Assembly: GCF_001884235.1 (NCBI RefSeq)
Contig: NZ_MAOI01000023.1
Coordinates: forward strand, 1-64,000
DNA: 64,000 nt
From: Bacillus paramycoides
GTDB lineage: Bacteria > Bacillota > Bacilli > Bacillales > Bacillaceae_G
Direction of reading: 5' to 3'
The notes beneath the pieces are model-generated. The model had not been told where the DNA came from. It did not search any database and was given only the letters and a program-made list of their open reading frames with translations. Positions 8,367-16,954 of this stretch are shown piece by piece. Position 1 is the stretch's first letter. Every line of letters starts with the position of its first letter. The translations under genes were made by a program, and so were the position numbers.

Positions 8367-8419
8367 ATTTTTTACACTTATTACAAAATCAGATAATTCT
8401 ATTATTATGCGCTCAAATA

Positions 8420-8428
8420 TGTTATAAT
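8420..8428 (+). promoter_or_regulatory. Extended -10 promoter of the 8595 gene
   Basis: TGTTATAAT matches the extended -10 pattern TG-N-TATAAT. Initiation near 8435 would give a leader of about 160 nt before the gene at 8595. Confidence 0.6.
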
Positions 8429-8440
8429 ACAAAAAAGCAC

Positions 8441-8487
8441 GTATAGACTTTGGGAGTTTCTCTTTAGAAACGCGAAGCCAGGTATAC
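8441..8487 (+). ncRNA. Structured 5' leader hairpin, class unknown
   Basis: Nested pairs form one rod: GTATA (8441-8445) with TATAC (8483-8487), CTTTG with CGAAG, and GTTTC with GAAAC, separated by small internal loops (GGA, CCAGG). It starts about six bases after the predicted transcription start. It does not match a riboswitch class I know. It may protect the mRNA end or sense something. Confidence 0.4.
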
Positions 8488-8594
8488 ACAAATCAACATA
8501 GTTACTCTTCAATATCCTTTTAACAATTCACTTCAATATACTATACCTACCTTGTTAACTTCCAAATCATCTTATTACATAGGGAGATGAACAT

Positions 8595-8981
8595 ATGAAT
8601 CAATATATACGATATACAATAGCTATCTTGTTTGCCATCATCGGCGGCGTAATCTGCTTCTGGACAAACACTCAGCTTGGAGAGAATATCATCTTTAATG
8701 GAATCGAAACACTTGTAAGCGCTTCAATTTTAGGTGGATACATTTTCTTCCTCTTCAATCCAGAAGAAAATGCTCAAAAAACAATGTTATTAACAATGAT
8801 CGGAATCGTTGGCGGATGTATTTCCTACTCAATGACAAACTATACATTACCACTTCAATTAAGCTCAGCTTTCTTCCACGGTCTTTGGACTTGGTTTATT
8901 GCATTCTGCCTAGCAGACGTATTCAACCTATTACAAGACCACGAAGAAGAAAATGGTCAACAAATTGAAAGTAACTCGTAA
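8595..8981 (+). CDS. 128-aa four-helix membrane protein
   Basis: Four predicted transmembrane helices (about residues 7-24, 37-55, 62-80 and 87-112) and a short acidic, glutamine-rich C-terminal tail (DHEEENGQQ). The RBS is GGGAGATGAAC before ATG. Monocistronic, transcribed from an extended -10 promoter through a structured leader, with its own terminator. I do not recognise the family. Function unknown. Confidence 0.7.
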   Translation: MNQYIRYTIAILFAIIGGVICFWTNTQLGENIIFNGIETLVSASILGGYIFFLFNPEENAQKTMLLTMIGIVGGCISYSMTNYTLPLQLSSAFFHGLWTWFIAFCLADVFNLLQDHEEENGQQIESNS

Positions 8982-9010
8982 GCTGGAAGATATTCTTCCA
9001 GCTTTTTTAG
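8981..9010 (+). terminator. Terminator of the 128-aa membrane protein gene
   Basis: A 10-bp stem AGCTGGAAGA / TCTTCCAGCT then TTTTTT; its first base is the last base of the stop codon. Confidence 0.9.
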
Positions 9011-9018
9011 ATTGGTTT

Positions 9019-9077
9019 GCATACCCCACTTAGTATTTACCGAAATATATCAACGATTTTTTCATTATATCGATGCT
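9019..9077. repeat. ATCGA-type intergenic repeat, left copy
   Basis: Shares CATACCCCACTTAGTATTTA and AATATATCAACGATTTTT with the copy at 13640-13765, in the same orientation. The two copies flank the histidine kinase, response regulator and ABC operon as direct repeats about 4.6 kb apart. Confidence 0.75.
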
Positions 9078-9087
9078 TAACTCCTAT

Positions 9088-10521
9088 CTATATACCCCCG
9101 CTTGGAATTCGAAACGAAACATGTGCCCCGCCTCGCACCTTACTATTTTCTACCTGTATTTTACCGCCATGCTTCTCAACAATTGTCTTGGCAATATATA
9201 AACCAAGTCCAAAATGCTCCTTACTTCCTGAGCGTGACTGATCTCCCTGATAAAAACGTTGCAATACTTTTTTCAAATCTCCTTCTTGGAAACCAGGTCC
9301 TGAATCATATACATGAAAATCTATTGTGTCATGCCAAGCACATACTTTAACGAGCATCTTCCCTGACACCGGCGTAAACCGAACTGAATTCATTACGATA
9401 TTATCCATTACTTGACTGATCCGCTCTTGGTCAAATACTAAACTCTGTATATCCTCATTATTTTCAAAGGTAACATCCCACTCAATCTCTTTTTTCCTAG
9501 CTATACATTCATATTATTCTAGTTTTTTTAGAAAGAATGGATTTATATGCACTTTATTTAAACGTAATTGAAACGAGAAACTTTCTAACTCATTTACTGT
9601 TTGAAACTCCTCAAGAAGTTTTGTCATTCTGTTTGTGTTTCGTTCAATCGTTTGTAAATACCGATGCAACAAGTCTTCGTTTTTCCATAAGCCACTTTGC
9701 AAGCCTTCTGTATGACCTTGCACAATCGTTAGCGGCGTTTTCAAATCGTGAGAAATTGCTCTAATGTATTCTCTTCTTTCTTCTTCTAACTCCCACTGCC
9801 GTGACAAACTAGTAGCTAATGCTGCACGCATATCTTCAAATGAACCGACTAATTCACCAATCTCATTTTGTGCGTTGTATTCTAAATGAAAATCTAGATC
9901 CTGCTCTTGAATTCTTTTTGAAGCCTCTGATAATTCAGCGAGTGGTTTCTTTATTCTTTTCCCCATTCGGTTTGAAACGATGTAGGATAAAATTGTAATG
10001 TATATAAAGGGTGAGGCTAAAAATAAGATTACCAACAAGAAATCAACCGACGAGGCGGTTGACAGCGTCAAATGATAATTAAGCCCTATTGCTCCCTGTA
10101 GCTCTCCATCCTTATCCACTAAAGGCAGATATGTCGTAACTTCATTATCATCATCTTCCTCATGAATATTCGTATTAATAACACTCAAAATCGGTCTCTC
10201 ATTTGTTATCAATTTTGTTTTATATGTACCATAAGAAATATCTCCTTGCCTATTAACAATTTGATATTGAATGCCCTCTCTAGGGACAACTTTCTCTAAT
10301 TCATTTCGCTCTTTCTCATTTAACAATAGCGTGCCTTTATCTTTTACGTATTCTTTTATCATAGGAATTTTCTGCTCATAATAATTTGCAGGAAATACTT
10401 TCCCACTCTTCGTTAGCCAATACCAACCACTAGCCGCCGTTAAAACTGTCAGTATTAAACTACCAATTAAAACTATTAAAAAACCAATTACTAGCTGTTG
10501 TTTAATTCGTAGCCTTTGCAT
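9088..10521 (-). pseudogene. Sensor histidine kinase interrupted by an in-frame stop
   Basis: The reading frame from the ATG at 10521 (RBS GGAGTG, TGATG overlap with the response regulator stop) encodes two membrane helices around an extracellular domain, a HAMP segment, and the H-box RAISHDLKTPLTIVQGH. A TAA at 9514-9516 ends the protein near FFLKKLE. The same frame then continues without a gap through 35 codons (YECIARKKEIEWD onward) into the ATP-binding domain: N-box MDNIVMNSVRFTP, G1 DSGPGF, G2 HFGLGLYIAKTIVEKHGG. One nonsense codon therefore separates the dimerisation and catalytic domains of an otherwise intact protein of about 477 residues. The catalytic half could start internally at 9408 but would lack the histidine. 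Sequencing error cannot be excluded. Confidence 0.85.
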
Positions 10522-11210
10522 CAATTCTGTACACTCCACTTATATCCGATTCCCCATACAGTTTGAATATATGTATATTCTCTGTCATATACACCAAGCT
10601 TTGTTCTAATTTTCTTGATATGCTCAACTACAGTAGAAACATCACTTTCACTATCATATCCCCAAATCTTTTCAAACAGCTGCTCTTTCGTCAAAACTTG
10701 GCCGGTATGAAGTGCTAACATTTTCACGACTTCATACTCCTTTTTTGTAAAGTGAATTTTTTCTTTGCCTAATATTATTTCATAACTCTGCAAATCTATT
10801 ACTAAATCGCCATAACGCAGAAAATTCTTTTGCCCCATCATTTTCAATTCTGTCGTACGGCGTAAATTGGCAACAATTCTCGCTTTCAACTCTTTTAAAC
10901 TAAACGGCTTATTAATATAATCGTCTCCACCAATCAATAAACCTTCTATACGAGACTGCTCACTACTATCTGCACTTAAAAATAATATAGGGCATGTATA
11001 GAACTCTCTCATCTTCTCGCACACTTTAAATCCATTCATATCCGGCAACATAACATCTAAAATAATGAGATCCACGCTACTATCCAATTTTTCCAAAGCC
11101 TCTTCACCACTTAATGCACTTCTTACTTCATACCCTTCCATGACAAGACTATCTTTAATAAATGTAAGAATATCCGGTTCATCATCTACAAGTAATACTT
11201 TGCCCGCCAC
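10521..11210 (-). CDS. OmpR/PhoB-family response regulator
   Basis: 229 residues starting at a GTG with GGAGGGAATTACC upstream. The receiver domain (about 1-120) has the acidic pair in LLVDDEPD, the phospho-acceptor Asp in LIILDVMLPD, a Ser in SADSS at the usual Ser/Thr position and the Lys in INKPF. The winged-helix DNA-binding domain (about 130-229) ends with YTYIQTVWGIGYKW. It overlaps the interrupted kinase gene and follows two ABC permease genes, so it probably controls this ABC exporter operon. With the cognate kinase broken, its phosphorylation state is uncertain. Confidence 0.92.
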   Translation of the reverse strand: MAGKVLLVDDEPDILTFIKDSLVMEGYEVRSALSGEEALEKLDSSVDLIILDVMLPDMNGFKVCEKMREFYTCPILFLSADSSEQSRIEGLLIGGDDYINKPFSLKELKARIVANLRRTTELKMMGQKNFLRYGDLVIDLQSYEIILGKEKIHFTKKEYEVVKMLALHTGQVLTKEQLFEKIWGYDSESDVSTVVEHIKKIRTKLGVYDREYTYIQTVWGIGYKWSVQN

Positions 11211-11222
11211 GGTAATTCCCTC

Positions 11223-11993
11223 CTAATTAAATACATCTTTTTTACGCCAGCTAAACATAGCTGCTATTGCACATCCTCCTAAAATTGTACCATTTATTAG
11301 GTAAAATGTTACTTTCCCCTCACTTAATATTCTTAGAATTGATTCGCTTCCAATTACAAAATAACTTATTTCTTCATTCACATACAAACCAGCTACTAGT
11401 AAACCAACTATCACAAAATACGTAATAATAGCGTTTTGAAACCAAAGACTTACAAAGCTACTCAACATTAATAAAGCACTTGCGATAAACCATAATATTA
11501 AATAATATTTTAGAGTATATAAAATAGAGGCACCTGTCCCATAAATGACTTGTTTATCCAAAAAGAATGTCTCCTCTGCATGCCTTATAAAAAATGTTCC
11601 ATATACATAACTCTCTATAAATGCTATTAACAAAAACAAACTTACGATACTCATTTGAGTAATCCATTTTGCCAATAATAATTCCCATCTACTTACCGGA
11701 CGGATCATGATAAGACGATATGCGCCAGATGAAATTTCACTATTAAAGCTATCAATAAATAAAATCGGAAAAATTAATAAGAATAGAGTAAAATACCATT
11801 CTCTTGTAACTGCGACAGGAAAGTTCAAATTACTTAAGATTGCTTCCGTCCCTTTTGTATCGTAAATAGCAACTCCAAAAGTATGAACCCATACACTGTG
11901 CAAAATAAGTAGCAGGCCAAAAATAACAATTAATACTTTCGTCTTCTTCCTATCAAAAATCCGTTCAAATTCACTTATAAGTATTTGTCCCAT
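11223..11993 (-). CDS. ABC-2 type permease (second subunit)
   Basis: 256 residues with six predicted helices. The conserved ABC-2 stretch SFNSEISSGAYRLIMIRPVSRWELLLAKW lies at about residues 82-110. It lies 10 bp after the first permease gene and 12 bp before the response regulator. The arrangement ATPase, two dissimilar ABC-2 permeases and two-component system resembles peptide-antibiotic immunity exporters (BcrAB- and SpaFEG-like), suggesting export of, or defence against, an antimicrobial peptide. The substrate is inferred only. Confidence 0.82.
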   Translation of the reverse strand: MGQILISEFERIFDRKKTKVLIVIFGLLLILHSVWVHTFGVAIYDTKGTEAILSNLNFPVAVTREWYFTLFLLIFPILFIDSFNSEISSGAYRLIMIRPVSRWELLLAKWITQMSIVSLFLLIAFIESYVYGTFFIRHAEETFFLDKQVIYGTGASILYTLKYYLILWFIASALLMLSSFVSLWFQNAIITYFVIVGLLVAGLYVNEEISYFVIGSESILRILSEGKVTFYLINGTILGGCAIAAMFSWRKKDVFN

Positions 11994-12003
11994 TCTTCAC
12001 ACC

Positions 12004-12822
12004 TCACACAAAATTATCTTTTTTTCCTATCCAATAAACTGTTACAGTGTTACAAACAACAATGTATATAAGTAAAATTACAGATCCAAAAAAGATCATT
12101 CGTGAACTACCAGATAAAGATATAGCAATTCCTTCATGTTGTAATTTAATTAAAGAAGAATAATTAATATAAAGAAAAGCCGGTGATTTCCCTATCACTA
12201 ACGCCATCGCTGGGTATCCAAAAGAAAATATAATGAATCCCATCCCAAGAAGGGTTGCACTTGTTGTCGATTTACTTATAACCGATAGCATAATTAATAT
12301 GCTAGCCATCGCTATTAAGGTAAGATAAGCAATTCCATAATAAGAAATACAGTATAAGAAAACGCCAAGTGCATTCATTTTTTCCGTATGATAAAACAAA
12401 AGAATGCTCGGTTCATGCTCAAAGAAAATGTAGCCAATACAATAACTACAAATAAAATAGGCACCTATAAATAGCAAACTTACTGTTAATACCGTAATTA
12501 TTTTCGCAATAAGAACCTCAGAATACGTGTATGACCTTTGGATTATCATCCGAATTTGACCGCTATGATATTCTTGAGCAAACACAAGGACAATCAAAAC
12601 GAGTAAAACGAGATTACATATACTCATAAGCATTTCAGACAATGAAAGTACGGGGAATGAATTTGCATATGTATAATCAACCGCTATCCTTTCTACCTCT
12701 TGATTATGTTTCAAATAATACTTCGCAGCCCCAAGTAACATTACCGGTATCATCAAAAAACAAAGCCATGTTACTTTCTTCGCCCAAAGCCGCTCCCATT
12801 CAGAGCGTACTAGCCTCATCAT
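12004..12822 (-). CDS. ABC-2 type permease (first subunit)
   Basis: 272 residues, six predicted helices. The N-terminus MMRLVRSEWERLWAKKVTW and the AQEYHSGQIRMIIQRSYTYSEV block are typical of ABC-2 permeases of immunity-type exporters. Its start overlaps the ATPase stop by four bases, indicating translational coupling. Works with the ATPase (12819-13547) and the second permease. Confidence 0.85.
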   Translation of the reverse strand: MMRLVRSEWERLWAKKVTWLCFLMIPVMLLGAAKYYLKHNQEVERIAVDYTYANSFPVLSLSEMLMSICNLVLLVLIVLVFAQEYHSGQIRMIIQRSYTYSEVLIAKIITVLTVSLLFIGAYFICSYCIGYIFFEHEPSILLFYHTEKMNALGVFLYCISYYGIAYLTLIAMASILIMLSVISKSTTSATLLGMGFIIFSFGYPAMALVIGKSPAFLYINYSSLIKLQHEGIAISLSGSSRMIFFGSVILLIYIVVCNTVTVYWIGKKDNFV

Positions 12823-13547
12823 GAACTCATCATCTCCACGAAAATATCCTCTAACTCTTTATTTTCACCTTGCAGCTCTTCTGTCGTTCCACGCCAAATA
12901 AGTGATCCTTCCCGAATCATGACCCACGAGTCACACATAAGTTCCAATTCACGAATTAAATGACTAGAAATAAAAAAAGTAATTCCCTTCTCACGCTGTA
13001 AGTCGAGTACAATTTTACGAAGTTGCTTAATTCCAACTGGATCTAATCCATTAGACGGTTCATCCAAAATGATAAAATCTGGCTCCCCAAGAAGTGCCTG
13101 TGCAATCCCTAAACGCTGTTTCATCCCTAACGAATACGTACCAACTTTATCGTCCGCACGATTTTCTAAACCAACGATTTCTAACACTTGCTGCACTTTT
13201 TTTTCAAGAACTTCTCCACCCGCATTTAATGTAATCCTTCCCAAATTCCTTAAATTTTTTCGTCCCGACATATAAGGAAAGAAAATTGGAGCCTCTACAA
13301 TTGCTCCTACATACTGAAGAGCCTCTTTCCGATTCTTTTGCACGCTCATTCCATTAATGAAAACCTCTCCTTCATTTGGTCGAATCAGCCCCATAATCGT
13401 CCGAATAAGTGTCGTCTTCCCAGAACCATTCGGACCAACAAAACCACAAATTTCATTTTTATAAATAGAAAAAGACATATGACTTAGCAACGTTCTTCCC
13501 TTAACCCTCTTCGTCACATCTCTTACTTCTAAAACCGCTTTTTTCAT
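12819..13547 (-). CDS. ABC transporter ATP-binding protein (BcrA/SpaF-like)
   Basis: 242 residues from ATG 13547, RBS GGAGGCGGTAAGG. Walker A GPNGSGKTT, signature YSLGMKQRLGIA, Walker B FIILDEPSNGLDP and the switch His in ISSHL are all present, so it should be active. The longer open frame to 13649 would run through an intergenic repeat and hairpin and is not coding. First gene of a five-gene operon (ATPase, two permeases, regulator, broken kinase). The family includes bacitracin and lantibiotic self-protection exporters. Confidence 0.88.
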   Translation of the reverse strand: MKKAVLEVRDVTKRVKGRTLLSHMSFSIYKNEICGFVGPNGSGKTTLIRTIMGLIRPNEGEVFINGMSVQKNRKEALQYVGAIVEAPIFFPYMSGRKNLRNLGRITLNAGGEVLEKKVQQVLEIVGLENRADDKVGTYSLGMKQRLGIAQALLGEPDFIILDEPSNGLDPVGIKQLRKIVLDLQREKGITFFISSHLIRELELMCDSWVMIREGSLIWRGTTEELQGENKELEDIFVEMMSS

Positions 13548-13605
13548 CCTTACCGCCTCCTTACTACAAGAATAGAAGGTAAAAATAAACAATTTATAAA
13601 CAAAT

Positions 13606-13637
13606 AAAAAGAAGTTACCCCACGGCAACTTCTTTTC
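13606..13637 (-). terminator. Hairpin terminator between the 46-aa gene and the ABC operon
   Basis: Stem AAAAGAAGTT / AACTTCTTTT (13607-13616 with 13627-13636) followed on the minus strand by TTATTTG. It would stop transcription from the small membrane protein gene before the ABC operon. Confidence 0.6.
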
Positions 13638-13639
13638 CA

Positions 13640-13765
13640 CATACCCCACTTAGTATTTATTAAAATATATCAACGATTTTTCAAATATATCGATCATTTC
13701 TCCACTTATATCAACGATTTTTTCATTATATCGACGCTTCGATACAGGATATCGATGTACCGACA
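13640..13765. repeat. ATCGA-type intergenic repeat, right copy
   Basis: Begins with the same 20-bp CATACCCC block as the copy at 9020. It then carries two rounds of TATATCAACGATTTTT with interleaved ATATCGA motifs and ends with ATATCGATGTACCGAC. About 125 bp, no coding potential. Confidence 0.75.
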
Positions 13766-13795
13766 CTCTTCGACATCTTAAACGCACAACATACC

Positions 13796-13936
13796 CTATC
13801 CCCCAAGTAACTTACTGCCGAACTCTACGATTAAAAAGATAACTAATAGGATCGCGAGTATCTTTAATGCTACATATGCTACTTTAAAAACAGCATAAAT
13901 AAGCAAGACTATCAAAATAATCGTTAAAATTTCCAT
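13796..13936 (-). CDS. 46-aa hydrophobic membrane protein
   Basis: ATG at 13936 with an ideal ribosome binding site (GGAGG, eight bases upstream). The product is almost entirely hydrophobic with two short lysines (FKVAYVALK) splitting it into two helices of about 16-18 residues. It ends EFGSKLLGG. The excellent RBS and start argue it is real. Function unknown. Confidence 0.65.
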   Translation of the reverse strand: MEILTIILIVLLIYAVFKVAYVALKILAILLVIFLIVEFGSKLLGG

Positions 13937-14017
13937 ATTTACTTCCTCCAAGCTTTGCTCTTCTTATCTCATTTTACTCGCCTCAGACTTTTTATGGAAC
14001 GGCATAAGATGACATAT

Positions 14018-14052
14018 AAAAAAGAGGATACCTTATCCATCGTAAGATACCC
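14018..14052 (-). terminator. Terminator overlapping the M50 protease stop
   Basis: Ten-bp stem GGGTATCTTA / TAAGGTATCC (minus strand) with two G-U pairs, then CTCTTTTTTAT. The stop codon TAA (14033-14035) is inside the 3' arm. Confidence 0.75.
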
Positions 14053-15151
14053 TTTCCTTCAACTGCTCGAACCATTCTCGCTCTAGTCGCCAAAAGCCCA
14101 TTTCACTCTTTTCACTATTCTTCAATTCTTTATCCGCTTCTTTCATATAAATGCAGCAAGCTTCCACATTATTCTCTAAATATTTAAGAATTACTTGTGT
14201 ACGGTAATATCCATATAAGTCCATTTTTGTAATTGCCTTTGCGTGTTCCTTCGCCTCTTGCAGAGAAAGGCTTTTCTTCTGATAAAGTACTCTATATAAA
14301 AGATACCAACTATGAAAACTGCCAACGAAATATTTATTTTCTTTCGTTACAGGTAGTTGAACAATTTGTTCTAAATACGGTATCGCTCTTTCCATTCCCT
14401 CTTGATCAGATCGAGCAAAAAAGACGAGCATGAGTCCACTCATGATATCTCTTATATCTTTATCCTCTTTTAATTTTTCTTCGCTTATTTCTATTAAACT
14501 CTCATCCCAATCTTTCGGCCTTTTATAGCTTAATAACTCGCCCGATACTTGAATGTTATATAAATGTTGCTTAGCCTTTTCATCATCTTTAATTAAAATG
14601 AGAAATTGCATGCCATCGCTTAATAGCGTTCCCTTTATTGGAATTGCTGTGACGACAAAGATTGCAAGGTGTAACACAGAAAAGTATAAAAGCATGTGGT
14701 AATAACTCACCATATATATGTAACCTGATACAATGCCGAATACGAAACTCGTTAATGGTCCACTTAAAGTCATCCATGCCCATTTTCTTGAAAGGTTCGG
14801 TGTGTATGGAGAAGGCGGCACCAGCATTGCAACGCCTCCAACATACATCCACATTTTATTTTCTCTAATTCGTATTTTTCCCGTTTCTTTTTGGACAGTA
14901 ATGGGGCCTACTGTCATAAATTTAAATTCCAAACCACCTATCAAACCAAATATTACATGCCCTAATTCATGGATAGCTAACACTAACAATGCAATTCCAA
15001 AAAACGTCCATATTTCAATGACTTGCTGTACTTTTTCTATTCGAATAACTCCATATAAAACGGAGCAAACAAGGGCAACAAACATTGAAAAGGCAGGTCT
15101 TCTTAAAATGTCCAACGTTTTTCTCCCCTTCGCTTTACTCTCCATCTCCAT
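14033..15151 (-). CDS. M50-family site-2-protease-like membrane metalloprotease
   Basis: 372 residues. The zinc motif HELGH (in VLAIHELGHVIFGL, about residue 61) sits in a membrane helix; a later LLSDGMQF supplies the third-ligand aspartate motif (usually LDG). Around these are about six helices, then a cytosolic alpha-helical C-terminal half (from about residue 190). Such proteins cleave substrates within the membrane. Start ATG with GGAGGGGGAAG. It overlaps the upstream Xre-type regulator gene by 17 bp, so the two are cotranscribed and probably functionally linked. Substrate unknown. Confidence 0.82.
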   Translation of the reverse strand: MEMESKAKGRKTLDILRRPAFSMFVALVCSVLYGVIRIEKVQQVIEIWTFFGIALLVLAIHELGHVIFGLIGGLEFKFMTVGPITVQKETGKIRIRENKMWMYVGGVAMLVPPSPYTPNLSRKWAWMTLSGPLTSFVFGIVSGYIYMVSYYHMLLYFSVLHLAIFVVTAIPIKGTLLSDGMQFLILIKDDEKAKQHLYNIQVSGELLSYKRPKDWDESLIEISEEKLKEDKDIRDIMSGLMLVFFARSDQEGMERAIPYLEQIVQLPVTKENKYFVGSFHSWYLLYRVLYQKKSLSLQEAKEHAKAITKMDLYGYYRTQVILKYLENNVEACCIYMKEADKELKNSEKSEMGFWRLEREWFEQLKERVSYDG

Positions 15152-15356
15152 CTTCCCCCTCCACTAATGTAAATATCTCCTCTACCGGCGCCCTAAAAAT
15201 CTGTGCGATTTTTAGCGATAACACAATAGATGGCGCATAATCTCCGCGCTCAATTAAACTAATGGTTTGCCGTGATGAGCCAATCGCTTCCCCTAAATCC
15301 CCTTGTGATAAACGATGCTTTGCTCGAAATTCCCTCACTCGATTTCGAAGCTTCAT
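15135..15356 (-). CDS. Xre-family HTH regulator (73 aa)
   Basis: A stand-alone Cro/CI helix-turn-helix: REFRAKHRLSQGDLGEAIGSSRQTISLIERGDYAPSI, then an acidic tail. The RBS is GAGGTAAG. It belongs to the short YozG/YgzD-like type often paired with a membrane protein gene. It overlaps the M50 protease gene and probably autoregulates the pair. Confidence 0.88.
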   Translation of the reverse strand: MKLRNRVREFRAKHRLSQGDLGEAIGSSRQTISLIERGDYAPSIVLSLKIAQIFRAPVEEIFTLVEGEDGDGE

Positions 15357-15499
15357 GTCTTACCTCTTTTTCATTTATCCAATTAAAATTGTAAATAATA
15401 TCCTTATTTTCTTCAATTATAATTGACAAAGCAACTTCTATATTATTACATCCATACCCTATATAATGAACATGGAATATTAAACATGCGAGGTGACAT

Positions 15500-16282
15500 A
15501 TGAATAAAACATCTATCTTTTCTTATATTCTCACTAAACTTACAGCAGCTTGCTTATTATCTTTATTACTTACTAGTCTCACACTCTCCGGCGGTAGCGG
15601 GCTAACAAGATATAAATTTTTGACCGGATTACATGAACTACTCTTTACTTTACCTACACTTGTTATTGTTTCTTATGCAATCCTTTGTTCCGTTTTCATT
15701 GATAAAGTAAAATTTAAAAATCATAGCACCTTAAAAAAAGTATGTCTTTACATTCTTTGCGGTTATTTATTCTTTCTTCCATTCCTAATTTTTAAAGAAA
15801 CAAATTTTCTCTTTGTACTTTTTGCAGGATCTATCGGAGCAATTTTTTCTGTTTTTTTCTATCTATGCACACTTATAACGAAAAAATTTATATGGATTGG
15901 ATATATCATTCCTATTGTTATCTTGATTACACTCATCACTATTAACTTCGTTGATGTCACACAGAAGGAGCAATGGACCGAGAAAAGAACCCAAAACTCT
16001 TTCGAAGCATCTTTTCAACATTTCAGTGGTAAACATAAAATCCCAATTGAACTAAAACGGGGTGACATATTAGAATTTACCATTGAATCACCATCTGAAA
16101 ATCCGAATGCCTACATGGGAGACATAAAAATGTCTAGTGAATTTCAAGAGGAAGAAAACTATTTAGCTTCAAACGGTCCTAATACGTACCAATTCGCGGC
16201 AATTAAAACAGGAACTTATTACATTATAGTTAGTGGAAATAAGTTAAAAGGAAAGTTGAAAGTAGATTGGAACATAAAATAA
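15500..16282 (+). CDS. Membrane protein with extracellular C-terminal domain (260 aa)
   Basis: About five hydrophobic helices in the first 155 residues, then an apparently extracytoplasmic domain of about 105 residues rich in beta strands (PIELKRGDILEFTIES, TGTYYIIVSGNKLKGKLKVDW), reminiscent of pre-peptidase C-type or bacterial emp24-like sandwich folds. RBS GAGGTGAC. Lies divergently from the Xre/M50 pair across 143 bp. Family not recognised. Confidence 0.65.
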   Translation: MNKTSIFSYILTKLTAACLLSLLLTSLTLSGGSGLTRYKFLTGLHELLFTLPTLVIVSYAILCSVFIDKVKFKNHSTLKKVCLYILCGYLFFLPFLIFKETNFLFVLFAGSIGAIFSVFFYLCTLITKKFIWIGYIIPIVILITLITINFVDVTQKEQWTEKRTQNSFEASFQHFSGKHKIPIELKRGDILEFTIESPSENPNAYMGDIKMSSEFQEEENYLASNGPNTYQFAAIKTGTYYIIVSGNKLKGKLKVDWNIK

Positions 16283-16309
16283 AAAGGCAGTGCCCAAAAG
16301 CACTGCCTT
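16281..16309 (-). terminator. Bidirectional terminator between the 260-aa and DedA genes
   Basis: Perfect 10-bp stem AAGGCAGTGC / GCACTGCCTT (16284-16293 with 16300-16309). A good T-tract lies on the minus side, so it mainly ends the DedA transcript; it also follows the plus-strand gene directly. Confidence 0.85.
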
Positions 16310-16339
16310 CCTAAATTCTGACATAGAATGGATTCCATA

Positions 16340-16954
16340 TTAACTTGCGTTTTGTACGAATACTCGTTTTAGCTGTTTGCGGAAACGAACGCCTAGCGTG
16401 ATTGCTATAATAACAACTACTCCAAAGATGATTTTGCCGATATGTTCTTCCAGTGCTCCGAAAATATCATGTAAGTTACCACCTAGCCAGTAGCCACCGA
16501 TTAAGAAGAATGATACCCAGAATAAAGCACCGGAATAAATTGTGATTGCAAAGCGCCGGAATGGTAGGTTAATAATTCCTGCGAAGTATCCTGTAAAGTG
16601 GCGTACGCCTGGAATGAAGAAGCCGATAAAGATAAGAAAATATCCATACTTATCAAACCACATTCTCGTTAAATCAATTTTTCTTTGTGTTAAAAATACG
16701 TATTTCCCATATTTTTGAACGAAAGGCATACCTAATTTATTTCCTAAAAAGTATTGAATTGTCATTCCTACACTTGTCCCAATAAAGGATAGGATAATTA
16801 AAATCGGTAAACTTAAATCACCCTTCTGTGCTAAAAATCCCGCATATGCTAATGTTGGCTCTCCCGGAAAAGGAAGCGCAATATATTCTAACAGCAAGCC
16901 TACAAGTACTACATAATACCCGTATTGCTGAAATAATTCATGAACCCATTCCAT
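16340..16954 (-). CDS. DedA-family membrane protein
   Basis: 204 residues from ATG 16954 (RBS AGGAGAGATGAC). Signatures of the DedA/SNARE-associated family: EYIALPFPGEPTLAYAGF near the N-terminus, the amphipathic KYGKYVFLTQRKIDLTRMWFDKYG stretch and the F-hPGVRHFTGYFAG motif with the essential arginine. DedA proteins support membrane potential and lipid (undecaprenyl phosphate or phospholipid) transport. A second DedA gene lies at 51387-51992. Confidence 0.9.
   Translation of the reverse strand: MEWVHELFQQYGYYVVLVGLLLEYIALPFPGEPTLAYAGFLAQKGDLSLPILIILSFIGTSVGMTIQYFLGNKLGMPFVQKYGKYVFLTQRKIDLTRMWFDKYGYFLIFIGFFIPGVRHFTGYFAGIINLPFRRFAITIYSGALFWVSFFLIGGYWLGGNLHDIFGALEEHIGKIIFGVVVIIAITLGVRFRKQLKRVFVQNAS

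Noticed and set aside
9088-9408. Stand-alone 106-aa ATPase-domain protein
   Set aside because: Its upstream frame is continuous with the kinase N-terminal half apart from one stop codon, so it is treated as part of a pseudogene.
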